From Neptuniibacter sp048548695 (GTDB taxonomy: Bacteria > Pseudomonadota > Gammaproteobacteria > Pseudomonadales > Balneatricaceae), in the NCBI RefSeq assembly GCF_048548695.1, contig NZ_JBLYIF010000002.1: DNA of 64,000 bases. One strand, given 5' to 3'. Positions 10,029-17,878 of the stretch are shown piece by piece; position 1 is the first letter of the stretch; each line of letters starts with the position of its first letter. The position numbers were made by a program, and so were the translations under genes. The notes below the pieces were generated by a model that was given only the letters and a program-made list of their open reading frames with translations, did not search any database and had not been told where the DNA came from.

Positions 10029-11972
10029 TTGAATGACATGGCAAAGAATCTGGTGTTGTGGCTGGTGATCGCAGCGGTTTTGCTGACTGTGTTCAACAAC
10101 TTCAATGAAAGCACGGACACGCAGCGACTCAGTTACTCCGATTTTGTCACTGAAGTTCAGGCAGATCGGATCAGCAAGGTCGTTGTTGACGGTTATGTCA
10201 TTCGTGGCCAGCGCGCCGATGGTGAGCCTTTTGAAACCATTCGCCCTGCGTTGCAGGATCCGAAACTGGTGGATGATCTTATCAACCATAATGTCACCAT
10301 TGAAGGTAAGCAGCCGGAACAGCAAAGCATCTGGACCCAGTTACTGGTTGCATCGTTCCCGATCTTGGTCATTATCGCGGTATTTATGTTTTTTATGCGC
10401 CAGATGCAGGGCGGCGGTGGCAAGGGCGGCCCTATGTCCTTTGGTAAGTCCAAAGCACGGATGATGTCTGAGGACCAGATCAAAACCACCTTCGATGATG
10501 TGGCGGGTGTTGAAGAAGCCAAAGAGGATGTGCGTGAACTGGTCGACTTCCTACGTGACCCTGGCAAATTTCAGCGCCTGGGTGGTCATATCCCGCGCGG
10601 TGTCCTGATGGCGGGCAGTCCGGGTACCGGTAAAACCCTGTTGGCAAAAGCGATTGCCGGTGAAGCTAAAGTACCGTTTTTCAGTATTTCCGGCTCCGAC
10701 TTTGTTGAGATGTTTGTTGGTGTGGGTGCTTCCCGTGTGCGAGACATGTTTGAACAGGCGAAAAAGAATGCGCCTTGCATCATCTTTATTGATGAGATTG
10801 ATGCGGTCGGCCGTCATCGTGGTGTTGGCATGGGTGGGGGTAATGATGAGCGCGAACAGACCCTTAACCAGCTCCTGGTTGAGATGGATGGTTTCGAGGG
10901 TACCGAAGGCGTCATAGTGATAGCTGCAACCAACCGGCCGGACGTGTTGGACCCTGCGCTGTTGCGTCCGGGTCGATTTGACCGCCAAGTGCATGTCGGC
11001 TTGCCGGATATCCGTGGACGTGAGCAGATTCTCAAAGTGCATATGCGCAAGGTGCCGCTGGGTGATGATGTGAAGCCAGAGCTGATTGCGCGTGGTACAC
11101 CAGGATTTTCCGGTGCCGACCTGGCAAACCTGGTCAACGAGGCTGCCCTGTTTGCGGCCCGTGAAAACCGCCGTCTGGTGGCGATGGATCAGTTTGAGAA
11201 AGCCAAAGATAAGATCATGATGGGTGCTGAGCGAAAATCCATGGTGATGTCTTATAAAGAACGGTTGAATACGGCTTATCATGAAGCCGGTCATGCGATT
11301 GTGGGTCGTTTGATGCCAGAGCATGACCCGGTATACAAAGTATCGATCATCCCCCGTGGCCGAGCATTGGGTGTGACCATGTTCCTGCCGGAAGAAGATC
11401 GTTACAGCCATAGTCGGCAGTCGATTATTTCGAATATCTGTTCGCTTTACGGTGGCCGTATCGCTGAAGAGCTGACCCTTGGTAAAGAGGGTGTGACCAC
11501 GGGGGCTTCGAATGACATTCAGCGTGCTACCTCGTTTGCTCGAAATATGGTAGCCAAGTGGGGCCTGACCGATGAGCTGGGTCCATTGCTGTATGACGAA
11601 GAAGAGAGTGATCCGTTTAACCGTGGTTATGGTCAGGGTGCTAAGCAGTTGTCGCCGGAAACCCATAGTCGTATTGATTCGGAAACCCGCAAGATTATCG
11701 ACAACTGCTACGCTCAAGCCCAGCAGTTACTGGAAGATAACCGGGATATTCTGGAAACGATGGCTGAAGCGCTGATGAAATATGAAACCATCGACAGCAG
11801 CCAGATTGATCAGCTTATGGCGCGTGAGCCGGTATCTGATCCGCAGGGCTGGAACGATGACAGCGATAAAGGCGATGACCAGGGATTGAAAGCCGAAGCA
11901 GAACCGGTTTCTGAGCCGGAACAGCCTGCTGCAGATGATGTGCAGGGTGCTTCAGACCGTCCCGCGCACTAA
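10029..11972 (+). CDS. ftsH: ATP-dependent zinc metalloprotease FtsH
   Basis: Membrane-anchored AAA+ protease (647 residues) that degrades unfolded membrane proteins and short-lived regulators. Two N-terminal membrane helices (about 5-25 and 100-120) flank a periplasmic domain. Walker A is GSPGTGKT (196-203), Walker B is CIIFIDEIDAVG, and the second region of homology is present. The zinc site is HEAGH at 418-422. TTG at 10029 is preferred over the ATG at 10038 because GAGGG lies about 8 bases before the TTG; both are plausible. The C-terminal tail after residue 600 is acidic and low in complexity, as usual. Confidence 0.97.
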   Translation: MNDMAKNLVLWLVIAAVLLTVFNNFNESTDTQRLSYSDFVTEVQADRISKVVVDGYVIRGQRADGEPFETIRPALQDPKLVDDLINHNVTIEGKQPEQQSIWTQLLVASFPILVIIAVFMFFMRQMQGGGGKGGPMSFGKSKARMMSEDQIKTTFDDVAGVEEAKEDVRELVDFLRDPGKFQRLGGHIPRGVLMAGSPGTGKTLLAKAIAGEAKVPFFSISGSDFVEMFVGVGASRVRDMFEQAKKNAPCIIFIDEIDAVGRHRGVGMGGGNDEREQTLNQLLVEMDGFEGTEGVIVIAATNRPDVLDPALLRPGRFDRQVHVGLPDIRGREQILKVHMRKVPLGDDVKPELIARGTPGFSGADLANLVNEAALFAARENRRLVAMDQFEKAKDKIMMGAERKSMVMSYKERLNTAYHEAGHAIVGRLMPEHDPVYKVSIIPRGRALGVTMFLPEEDRYSHSRQSIISNICSLYGGRIAEELTLGKEGVTTGASNDIQRATSFARNMVAKWGLTDELGPLLYDEEESDPFNRGYGQGAKQLSPETHSRIDSETRKIIDNCYAQAQQLLEDNRDILETMAEALMKYETIDSSQIDQLMAREPVSDPQGWNDDSDKGDDQGLKAEAEPVSEPEQPAADDVQGASDRPAH

Positions 11973-11988
11973 TCTAGTCAAGATTGTC

Positions 11989-12017
11989 AGGCTGGCCTAA
12001 TGGCCAGCCTTTCTTTT
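11989..12017 (+). terminator. rho-independent terminator after ftsH
   Basis: Perfect nine-base-pair stem AGGCTGGCC (11989-11997) with GGCCAGCCT (12002-12010), loop TAAT, then TTCTTTT. It separates ftsH from folP and argues that an ATG at 12000, inside the loop, is not the folP start. Confidence 0.85.
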
Positions 12018-12044
12018 AACGCCCAATTCAAGCCCGTTGACTGC

Positions 12045-12917
12045 ATGAATACTGCTTCCTCGCTGCTGTGCGGCTCCCGTCAATTGCAGCTCGATCGCCC
12101 ACAGGTTATGGGCATTCTTAATGTGACCCCCGATTCTTTTTCTGATGGTGGCCAGTTTTTCCATGCTACTGATCTCGTGATGGATCAGGCATTAACGCAT
12201 GCTGAAAAAATGGTGGCTGAAGGTGCCTCGCTGGTCGATATCGGTGGTGAATCTACCCGTCCGGGAGCTGTAGTGGTATCGGTTCAGGAAGAGTTGGATC
12301 GGGTGATCCCCATGGTGGAACGCATTGCTGCCTCGTTGGAGGTAGTGATCTCGGTGGATACCAGTAGTCCGGAAGTTATGACCGCAGCGGCAGCGGCGGG
12401 CGCTGGATTGATCAATGATGTCAGGGCATTGCAGCGGCCGGGTGCGTTGCAGGCTGCAGCGGTAACGGGCTTGCCGGTGTGCCTGATGCATATGCAGGGT
12501 ACACCGCAAGATATGCAGGATAAGCCTGAGTATGTGGATGTGCTGGATGCCGTAGAGCAATTTTTGTTAGATCAGATTGTGCGCTGTGAAATGGCTGGTA
12601 TTGACCGCAGCCGGTTGCTGCTGGATCCGGGTTTCGGTTTTGGTAAAACAATCGAACATAACTTGCGGTTGTTAAATCAGTTAGAGCGCCTGCATGGTCT
12701 GGGTTTGCCGTTACTGGTCGGTACGTCCCGGAAAAGCATGATTGGACAGGTATTAAATAAGCCGGTTGAACAACGGATCATCGGTAGTGTGGCAACAGCG
12801 GTGATGGCTGTCATGAAAGGCGCTCGAATTATCAGAGTACATGATGTGGCAGCTACAATGGATGCAGTGCGCATGGCCGAAGCGGTGATGCGGGAGCAGA
12901 TAGGGGAAAATGGATGA
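12045..12917 (+). CDS. folP: dihydropteroate synthase
   Basis: FolP (290 residues from this start) condenses 6-hydroxymethyl-dihydropterin pyrophosphate with p-aminobenzoate in folate synthesis and is the sulfonamide target. It is a TIM barrel. The pterin-phosphate signature GILNVTPDSFSDGG follows about 20 residues from the start, VDIGGESTRPGA comes next, and LLDPGFGFGKT lies late in the barrel. ATG 12045 is chosen because the in-frame ATG at 12000 lies within the ftsH terminator hairpin and adds 15 residues absent from typical FolP. The stop overlaps the glmM start in ATGA, so the two are translationally coupled, as in many gammaproteobacteria. Confidence 0.95.
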   Translation: MNTASSLLCGSRQLQLDRPQVMGILNVTPDSFSDGGQFFHATDLVMDQALTHAEKMVAEGASLVDIGGESTRPGAVVVSVQEELDRVIPMVERIAASLEVVISVDTSSPEVMTAAAAAGAGLINDVRALQRPGALQAAAVTGLPVCLMHMQGTPQDMQDKPEYVDVLDAVEQFLLDQIVRCEMAGIDRSRLLLDPGFGFGKTIEHNLRLLNQLERLHGLGLPLLVGTSRKSMIGQVLNKPVEQRIIGSVATAVMAVMKGARIIRVHDVAATMDAVRMAEAVMREQIGENG

Positions 12918-14263
12918 GTAAGCGTTATTTTGGCACTGATGGTATTCGCGGTAAGGTCGGTCAGTTCCCGGTTACGCCTGATTTTATGCTCAAGCTTGGC
13001 TGGGCCGCGGGTCGTGTTTTTGCCCGAGAGGGTCAGAGCAAGATCCTGATTGGTAAGGATACCCGCATTTCGGGCTACATGTTCGAATCCGCCCTTGAGG
13101 CAGGGTTGTCCGCTGCAGGGGTTGATGTACTGCTAACCGGGCCGATGCCAACCCCGGCTGTTGCGTATTTGGCACGTACGTTCAGGGCTGATGCCGGTAT
13201 TGTGATCAGTGCTTCGCATAATCCATTTGATGATAATGGCATCAAGTTTTTCTCTGCGCAGGGCACTAAATTGCCAGATGAGATTGAGCATGCGATTGAA
13301 GCGCAGCTGGATCTTGCTATGACTACCGTTGACCCAGCCAAGTTGGGTAAGGCGCGACGGATTACCGATGCGGCAGGGCGCTATATCGAATTCTGCAAAG
13401 CCACCGCTGGCGGTATTAACCTGAGAGGTTTAAAGCTGGTGCTGGACTGTGCGAATGGGGCGACCTATCACGTGGCTCCGGCGGTACTCCGTGAGCTGGG
13501 TGCGCAGGTTATCGAGATAGCGTCCTCACCGGATGGGCTCAATATCAACGAAGCCTGTGGTGCGACGTCAACGGCATTATTGCAAAGCCGTGTGTTGGCT
13601 GAAGAGGCTGATCTGGGTATTGCGTTGGATGGTGACGGTGATCGGGTGATCATGGTGGATCATACGGGGGCAGAAGTCGACGGTGATGAGCTGCTGTATG
13701 TCATTGTTTCGCAATTGATCCGTGAGGGTTCTTTTCGGGGCGGTGTAGTGGGCACGTTGATGTCCAATTTCGGCCTTGAACAGGCCTTATTGCGCGAGCA
13801 GATTCCGTTTGTTCGTGCCAAGGTAGGCGACCGTTATGTCATGGAAGCCCTGACAGATAAAGGGTGGCAGCTGGGCGGTGAAAGCTCGGGACACTTGGTT
13901 TGTCGCCATTTGACCTCGACGGGAGATGGCATTGTCGCCGCCCTGCAGGTGCTTAAGGGTATGAGTGAAACCGGCAATACTCTGGCGGAATTACGCAGCG
14001 GCATGACCAAGCTGCCACAGAAAATGATCAATGTGCGGCTGCAGTCCAAAGTTGAACTGTCTGGTGTGACCGCGATTGATGAAGCCGTGGCGGCAGCTGA
14101 GCAGCAGTTGGGTAGCAGAGGGCGCGTGCTGTTGCGGCCGTCTGGCACCGAACCGGTTGTGCGGGTGATGGTAGAAGGTGAGGATGAAACAGAAGTTTCT
14201 GGCCTGTGCCAGCAGTTGGCCGCTGATGTGGAAAAAGCCCTGCAACTGCTTGAAACTTCCTGA
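12914..14263 (+). CDS. glmM: phosphoglucosamine mutase
   Basis: GlmM (449 residues) converts glucosamine-6-phosphate to glucosamine-1-phosphate for UDP-GlcNAc, peptidoglycan and LPS synthesis. Four-domain alpha-D-phosphohexomutase fold. The phosphoserine is Ser101 in ISASHNP. The metal-binding loop DGDGDR lies around residues 240-245, the sugar-binding loop GGESSGH near 325, and the phosphate-binding loop RPSGTEP near the C-terminus. It overlaps folP by four bases, and tpiA follows after about 40 bases. Confidence 0.97.
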   Translation: MSKRYFGTDGIRGKVGQFPVTPDFMLKLGWAAGRVFAREGQSKILIGKDTRISGYMFESALEAGLSAAGVDVLLTGPMPTPAVAYLARTFRADAGIVISASHNPFDDNGIKFFSAQGTKLPDEIEHAIEAQLDLAMTTVDPAKLGKARRITDAAGRYIEFCKATAGGINLRGLKLVLDCANGATYHVAPAVLRELGAQVIEIASSPDGLNINEACGATSTALLQSRVLAEEADLGIALDGDGDRVIMVDHTGAEVDGDELLYVIVSQLIREGSFRGGVVGTLMSNFGLEQALLREQIPFVRAKVGDRYVMEALTDKGWQLGGESSGHLVCRHLTSTGDGIVAALQVLKGMSETGNTLAELRSGMTKLPQKMINVRLQSKVELSGVTAIDEAVAAAEQQLGSRGRVLLRPSGTEPVVRVMVEGEDETEVSGLCQQLAADVEKALQLLETS

Positions 14264-14304
14264 TAACGCAGTTACTATTTGCGCCTCTTTGCGAGGGGGT
14301 ATCA

Positions 14305-15069
14305 ATGCGTAGAGCACTAGTTGCCGGAAATTGGAAAATGAATGGCACTACTGAGTCAATTCAGCAACTGCTGGATGGGCTGGTTACAGGCTGTCAGGCT
14401 GGTAACTCTGAAGTGCTTGTCTGCCCTCCATCGATATATCTTGCTCAGGTAGCATCTCGGTTGGCAACAACTGATATCACCTGGGGTGCGCAGAATGTTT
14501 CTCAACATGCATCTGGTGCCTATACCGGTGAAGTGTCACCGGCAATGCTGGTCGACCTTGGTTGTCAGTATGTAATCGTAGGTCACTCCGAACGACGTGC
14601 GTTGTATGCCGAATCGGACGTGTTGGTTGCTGAGAAATTCAGTGCCGCGCTGGCTGCTGGGGTAAAACCAATCCTGTGTGTTGGTGAAACCTTGGAAGAA
14701 CGCGAGCAGGGCGCTACGCTCGATGTGATTCAGCGTCAGCTACAGGCGGTTGTGAGTTATGCTGGTATCGCAGATTTTGCAGATGCAGTAGTGGCTTATG
14801 AGCCGGTCTGGGCGATTGGTACGGGTAAAACTGCGACAGCAGAACAGGCGCAAGAAGTGCATCAGGCAATCCGGGCGCAATTGGCTGAAGCTGATTCGGG
14901 TATCGCTGCAGGTTGCCGCATTGTGTATGGCGGCAGTGTCAATGCCGGTAATGCGGCAGAGTTGTTTGCCAAGCCAGATGTGGATGGTGGCCTTGTTGGT
15001 GGCGCCTCCCTGAAAGCAAACGAATTTATCACCATCTGCCAGGCGGCAGGTGAAGAACAGACGGTTTGA
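14305..15069 (+). CDS. tpiA: triose-phosphate isomerase
   Basis: TIM-barrel glycolytic enzyme (254 residues) interconverting dihydroxyacetone phosphate and glyceraldehyde-3-phosphate. All catalytic elements are visible: Asn-Lys in AGNWKMNG (residues 7-14), His94 in VGHSERR, Glu166 in YEPVWAIGTGKTA, and the phosphate-binding YGGSVN and GLVGGASL loops. AGGGGG lies a few bases before the ATG. The position between glmM and secG is the common arrangement in Pseudomonadales and Oceanospirillales (E. coli lacks tpiA here). It ends one base before secG. Confidence 0.97.
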   Translation: MRRALVAGNWKMNGTTESIQQLLDGLVTGCQAGNSEVLVCPPSIYLAQVASRLATTDITWGAQNVSQHASGAYTGEVSPAMLVDLGCQYVIVGHSERRALYAESDVLVAEKFSAALAAGVKPILCVGETLEEREQGATLDVIQRQLQAVVSYAGIADFADAVVAYEPVWAIGTGKTATAEQAQEVHQAIRAQLAEADSGIAAGCRIVYGGSVNAGNAAELFAKPDVDGGLVGGASLKANEFITICQAAGEEQTV

Positions 15070-15070
15070 T

Positions 15071-15460
15071 ATGGAAACGATAGTTCTGATCATTCATGTG
15101 TTGCTGGCAGCGGCCGTAATCGGCCTGATTCTGCTACAGCAGGGCAAAGGTGCTGAAGCCGGTGCCTCTTTTGGTGCGGGAGCATCACAAACAGTATTTG
15201 GTAGTACGGGTAGTGGTAACTTTATGTCGCGCATGACGGCGATTGTTGCTGCCGGCATCTTTGCCACCAGTTTTATCCTTGCTGTATATGCGAAAAACCA
15301 AGCGGATGCGGTGAATGATGCCGGTATCCCAGCTGCGGAGCTGATTGAAAGCGCTGCTCCGTCGGCAGCAGTTCAGGAAGAACAGCTTCCTGCGCTGGAA
15401 GAAAGCCAGGTGCCTGCTGCGCCAGCAGCACCCGAGTCTGATATCCCAAAAGCAGACTGA
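15071..15460 (+). CDS. secG: preprotein translocase subunit SecG
   Basis: Small inner-membrane subunit (129 residues) of the SecYEG protein-export channel. Two membrane helices, about residues 2-22 and 52-72, flank the conserved cytoplasmic loop (LLQQGKGAEAGASFG and TVFGSTGSGNFMSR). The C-terminal tail (about residues 85-129) is rich in Ala, Glu and Pro, as in many SecG proteins. ATG 15071 is used because it gives the normal N-terminus METIVLIIHVL. Two tRNA genes follow directly, so they are probably co-transcribed with it. Confidence 0.94.
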   Translation: METIVLIIHVLLAAAVIGLILLQQGKGAEAGASFGAGASQTVFGSTGSGNFMSRMTAIVAAGIFATSFILAVYAKNQADAVNDAGIPAAELIESAAPSAAVQEEQLPALEESQVPAAPAAPESDIPKAD

Positions 15461-15474
15461 CAGGCATGAGTTTA

Positions 15475-15560
15475 GCCCAAGTGGTGGAATTGGTAGACAC
15501 GCTATCTTGAGGGGGTAGTGGCCGTAGGCCGTGCCGGTTCAAGTCCGGCCTTGGGCACCA
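15475..15560 (+). tRNA. leuU: tRNA-Leu (GAG)
   Basis: An 86-nt class II tRNA with encoded CCA. Anticodon stem CTATC (15502-15506) with GGTAG (15514-15518); anticodon GAG at 15509-15511. Acceptor arms GCCCAAG and CTTGGGC pair perfectly, and a long variable arm and GGTTCAAGTCC T-arm are present. It lies 15 bp after secG, as leuU does in E. coli. Confidence 0.97.
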
Positions 15561-15660
15561 AATTGCATAACTGCAAAATATGCTGGATTTAACAGTGTTT
15601 TCTTGTGGTTATGTTGATAAAAGTTCGGTGTAGATATACAATTTGCGCCAGCTTTTTTGT

Positions 15661-15737
<77 letters not shown>

Positions 15738-15752
15738 ACCTCTTTCTTGGAG

Positions 15753-15775
15753 AAGCCCCTGTTTAGGGGCTTTTT
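15753..15775 (+). terminator. terminator after the initiator tRNA
   Basis: Stem AAGCCCCT (15753-15760) with AGGGGCTT (15765-15772), loop GTTT, followed by more T. It lies 15 bp after the tRNA CCA and is the first of two hairpins before rimP. Confidence 0.8.
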
Positions 15776-15812
15776 CGTAGGTATCGCGCTGTACTCAGGT
15801 GTGGCGCACAGG

Positions 15813-15837
15813 AATGGGTCACTTAGACCCATTTTTT
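15813..15837 (+). terminator. second terminator-like hairpin in the rimP-nusA leader
   Basis: Perfect stem AATGGGTC (15813-15820) with GACCCATT (15826-15833), five-base loop, then a T run to 15837. It lies about 40 bases before the rimP GTG. It may attenuate the rimP-nusA-infB operon rather than only end the tRNA transcript. Confidence 0.75.
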
Positions 15838-15875
15838 ATTGGTTTAACCGCGCCCAAGGCGTGAATGGAGCGGCT

Positions 15876-16334
15876 GTGTCAGCAAAGATCGGTCAGTTGC
15901 AGGCCCTAATCGAACCGGCAATTACAGCACTGGAATTTCAGCTCTGGGGAGTCGAATTTCTCTCACAGGGGCGGCATAGCACATTGCGTATTTATATCGA
16001 TTCGGATGCGGGTATTACAGTTGATGACTGTGCCCGTGTTAGTCATCAGGTGAGCGGTATTTTGGATGTTGAAGATCCGATTGCCGGGAACTACACCCTG
16101 GAAGTGTCATCCCCAGGTATGGATCGACCGCTCTTTACGCTGGAGCAGTTTGCTGAATATACCGGAGAACAGGTGCAGATTCGTTTGCGACTGGCGTTTG
16201 AAGGCCGGCGTAAGTTTAAAGGTATTCTCAACGGCGTGGATGGTGATGAAATCCTCGTTGTGGTTGGTGACGAAGAGTATATGCTGCCGATCGACTATAT
16301 CGATCGTGCGAACATTATTCCCCGGTTCTCTTAA
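15876..16334 (+). CDS. rimP: ribosome maturation factor RimP
   Basis: A 152-residue factor for 30S subunit assembly, close to the 150 residues of E. coli RimP. An N-terminal alpha/beta domain covers about residues 1-85 (with VEFLSQGRHSTLRIYID and the conserved YTLEVSSPGMDRPL at its end), followed by an SH3-like C-terminal domain. GTG 15876 is chosen from the ribosome site TGGAG five bases upstream and from the usual start MSAKIGQLQALI; longer in-frame extensions run back through terminator hairpins and the tRNA. It heads the classical rimP-nusA-infB-rbfA-truB-rpsO-pnp operon. Confidence 0.95.
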   Translation: MSAKIGQLQALIEPAITALEFQLWGVEFLSQGRHSTLRIYIDSDAGITVDDCARVSHQVSGILDVEDPIAGNYTLEVSSPGMDRPLFTLEQFAEYTGEQVQIRLRLAFEGRRKFKGILNGVDGDEILVVVGDEEYMLPIDYIDRANIIPRFS

Positions 16335-16365
16335 CCGGAATTGAGGTTTTTTGCGAGGCAAAGGC

Positions 16366-17853
16366 ATGAACAAAGAGATTCTGTTGGTTGCGGAAGCCGT
16401 ATCTAACGAAAAAGACGTTCCGAAAGAAGTGATCTTCGAAGCTATCGAGGTTGCGTTGGCAACAGCAACTAAGAAACGCTACGACGAAGAAGCTGACATT
16501 CGGGTCGTGATTGATCGCACCTCCGGGGATTATGAAACCTACCGTCGCTGGCTGGTAATGAGCAATGAGGAAGTGCCGGCACTGGGTACTGAGTTGACCC
16601 TGGAAGAAGCACTGGAAATTGATAGTTCAATGCAGCCGGGTGATATCCACGAAGAACAGGTGGAGTCGGTTAAATTTGGCCGTATTGCTGCGCAGACCGC
16701 GAAACAGGTCATCGTGCAGAAAGTACGTGAAGCTGAACGCGCCAAGGTGGTTGAGCTTTACCGTGACCGCTTGGGCGAGTTGATCTCCGGTACGGTAAAA
16801 AAGGTAACCCGCGACAATATTATTGTTGATCTGGGTAACAATGCCGAAGCGCTGCTGCCGCGGGATCAGTTGATTCAGCGTGAGACCTTCCGCATGGGCG
16901 ACCGGGTACGTGCTGTGCTGTTGGAAGTACGTGCTGAAGGTCGTGGTCCTCAGTTGGTGTTGAGCCGTGCCTGTAACGAAATGCTGATAGAACTTTTCCG
17001 CATTGAAGTGCCGGAAATTTCTGAAGAAGTGATTGAGATCCGTGCGGCTGCTCGTGACACAGGCTCCCGTGCCAAAATTGCCGTGAAAACGAATGATGGC
17101 CGGATTGACCCCGTGGGTGCTTGTGTCGGCATGCGCGGTAGTCGGGTGCAGGCTGTGTCCAATGAGCTAAGCGGCGAACGTGTTGATATCGTTTTGTGGG
17201 ACGACAACCCTGCGCAGTTGGTTATTAATGCCATGGCGCCGGCTGAAGTTGCTTCCATCATCGTTGATGAAGAAACGCATTCTATGGACGTTGCGGTGGC
17301 AGAAGAAGCACTGGCAATGGCGATTGGCCGTAATGGCCAGAATGTTCGTCTGGCCTCTGAACTGAGTGGTTGGACATTGAACGTAATGACCGAAGTTGAA
17401 GCTGATGAAAAGCATCAGTCAGAAGTCGGTTCAGTTATCGACCAGTTCATAGAACATCTGGATGTTGATGAAGACGTTGCCCAGGTACTGGTAGAGGAAG
17501 GTTTTACCACCCTGGAAGAAGTTGCATATGTTCCGGTTGAAGAGATGCTGGAAATCGATGGCTTTGATGAAAATATCGTTGAAGAACTGCGTAAGCGTGC
17601 CAAAGACGCTCTGCTGACGCTGGCCATCGCTAATGAAGAAAAACTCGATCAGGCCGAACCGGCCGACGATCTGCTGCAGATGGACGGTATGGACCGCCAT
17701 CTGGCATTCCTGCTGGCAGCCCAGGGTATTGTTACTATGGAAGACCTGGCTGAACAGTCTGTTGATGACCTTCTGGACATCGAAGGTATTGAAGAAGAAC
17801 GTGCTGCCAGTCTGATTATGACTGCGCGTGCGCCTTGGTTTGCAGCAGAGTAA
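16366..17853 (+). CDS. nusA: transcription termination/antitermination factor NusA
   Basis: Exactly 495 residues, the length of E. coli NusA. It binds RNA polymerase and modulates pausing, termination and antitermination. Order: N-terminal polymerase-binding domain (1-130), S1 domain (about 135-200, LISGTVKKVTRDNIIVDLGN), KH1 and KH2 (about 230-345, with DPVGACVGMRGSRVQ and AIGRNGQNVRLAS), then two acidic repeat domains to the end, the proteobacterial form. ATG 16366 gives the standard MNKEILLV start. The extra acidic repeats bind lambda N and the polymerase alpha C-terminal domain in E. coli. Confidence 0.97.
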   Translation: MNKEILLVAEAVSNEKDVPKEVIFEAIEVALATATKKRYDEEADIRVVIDRTSGDYETYRRWLVMSNEEVPALGTELTLEEALEIDSSMQPGDIHEEQVESVKFGRIAAQTAKQVIVQKVREAERAKVVELYRDRLGELISGTVKKVTRDNIIVDLGNNAEALLPRDQLIQRETFRMGDRVRAVLLEVRAEGRGPQLVLSRACNEMLIELFRIEVPEISEEVIEIRAAARDTGSRAKIAVKTNDGRIDPVGACVGMRGSRVQAVSNELSGERVDIVLWDDNPAQLVINAMAPAEVASIIVDEETHSMDVAVAEEALAMAIGRNGQNVRLASELSGWTLNVMTEVEADEKHQSEVGSVIDQFIEHLDVDEDVAQVLVEEGFTTLEEVAYVPVEEMLEIDGFDENIVEELRKRAKDALLTLAIANEEKLDQAEPADDLLQMDGMDRHLAFLLAAQGIVTMEDLAEQSVDDLLDIEGIEEERAASLIMTARAPWFAAE

Positions 17854-17878
17854 CGAATAACGGACGAGGAGCCTCCTT

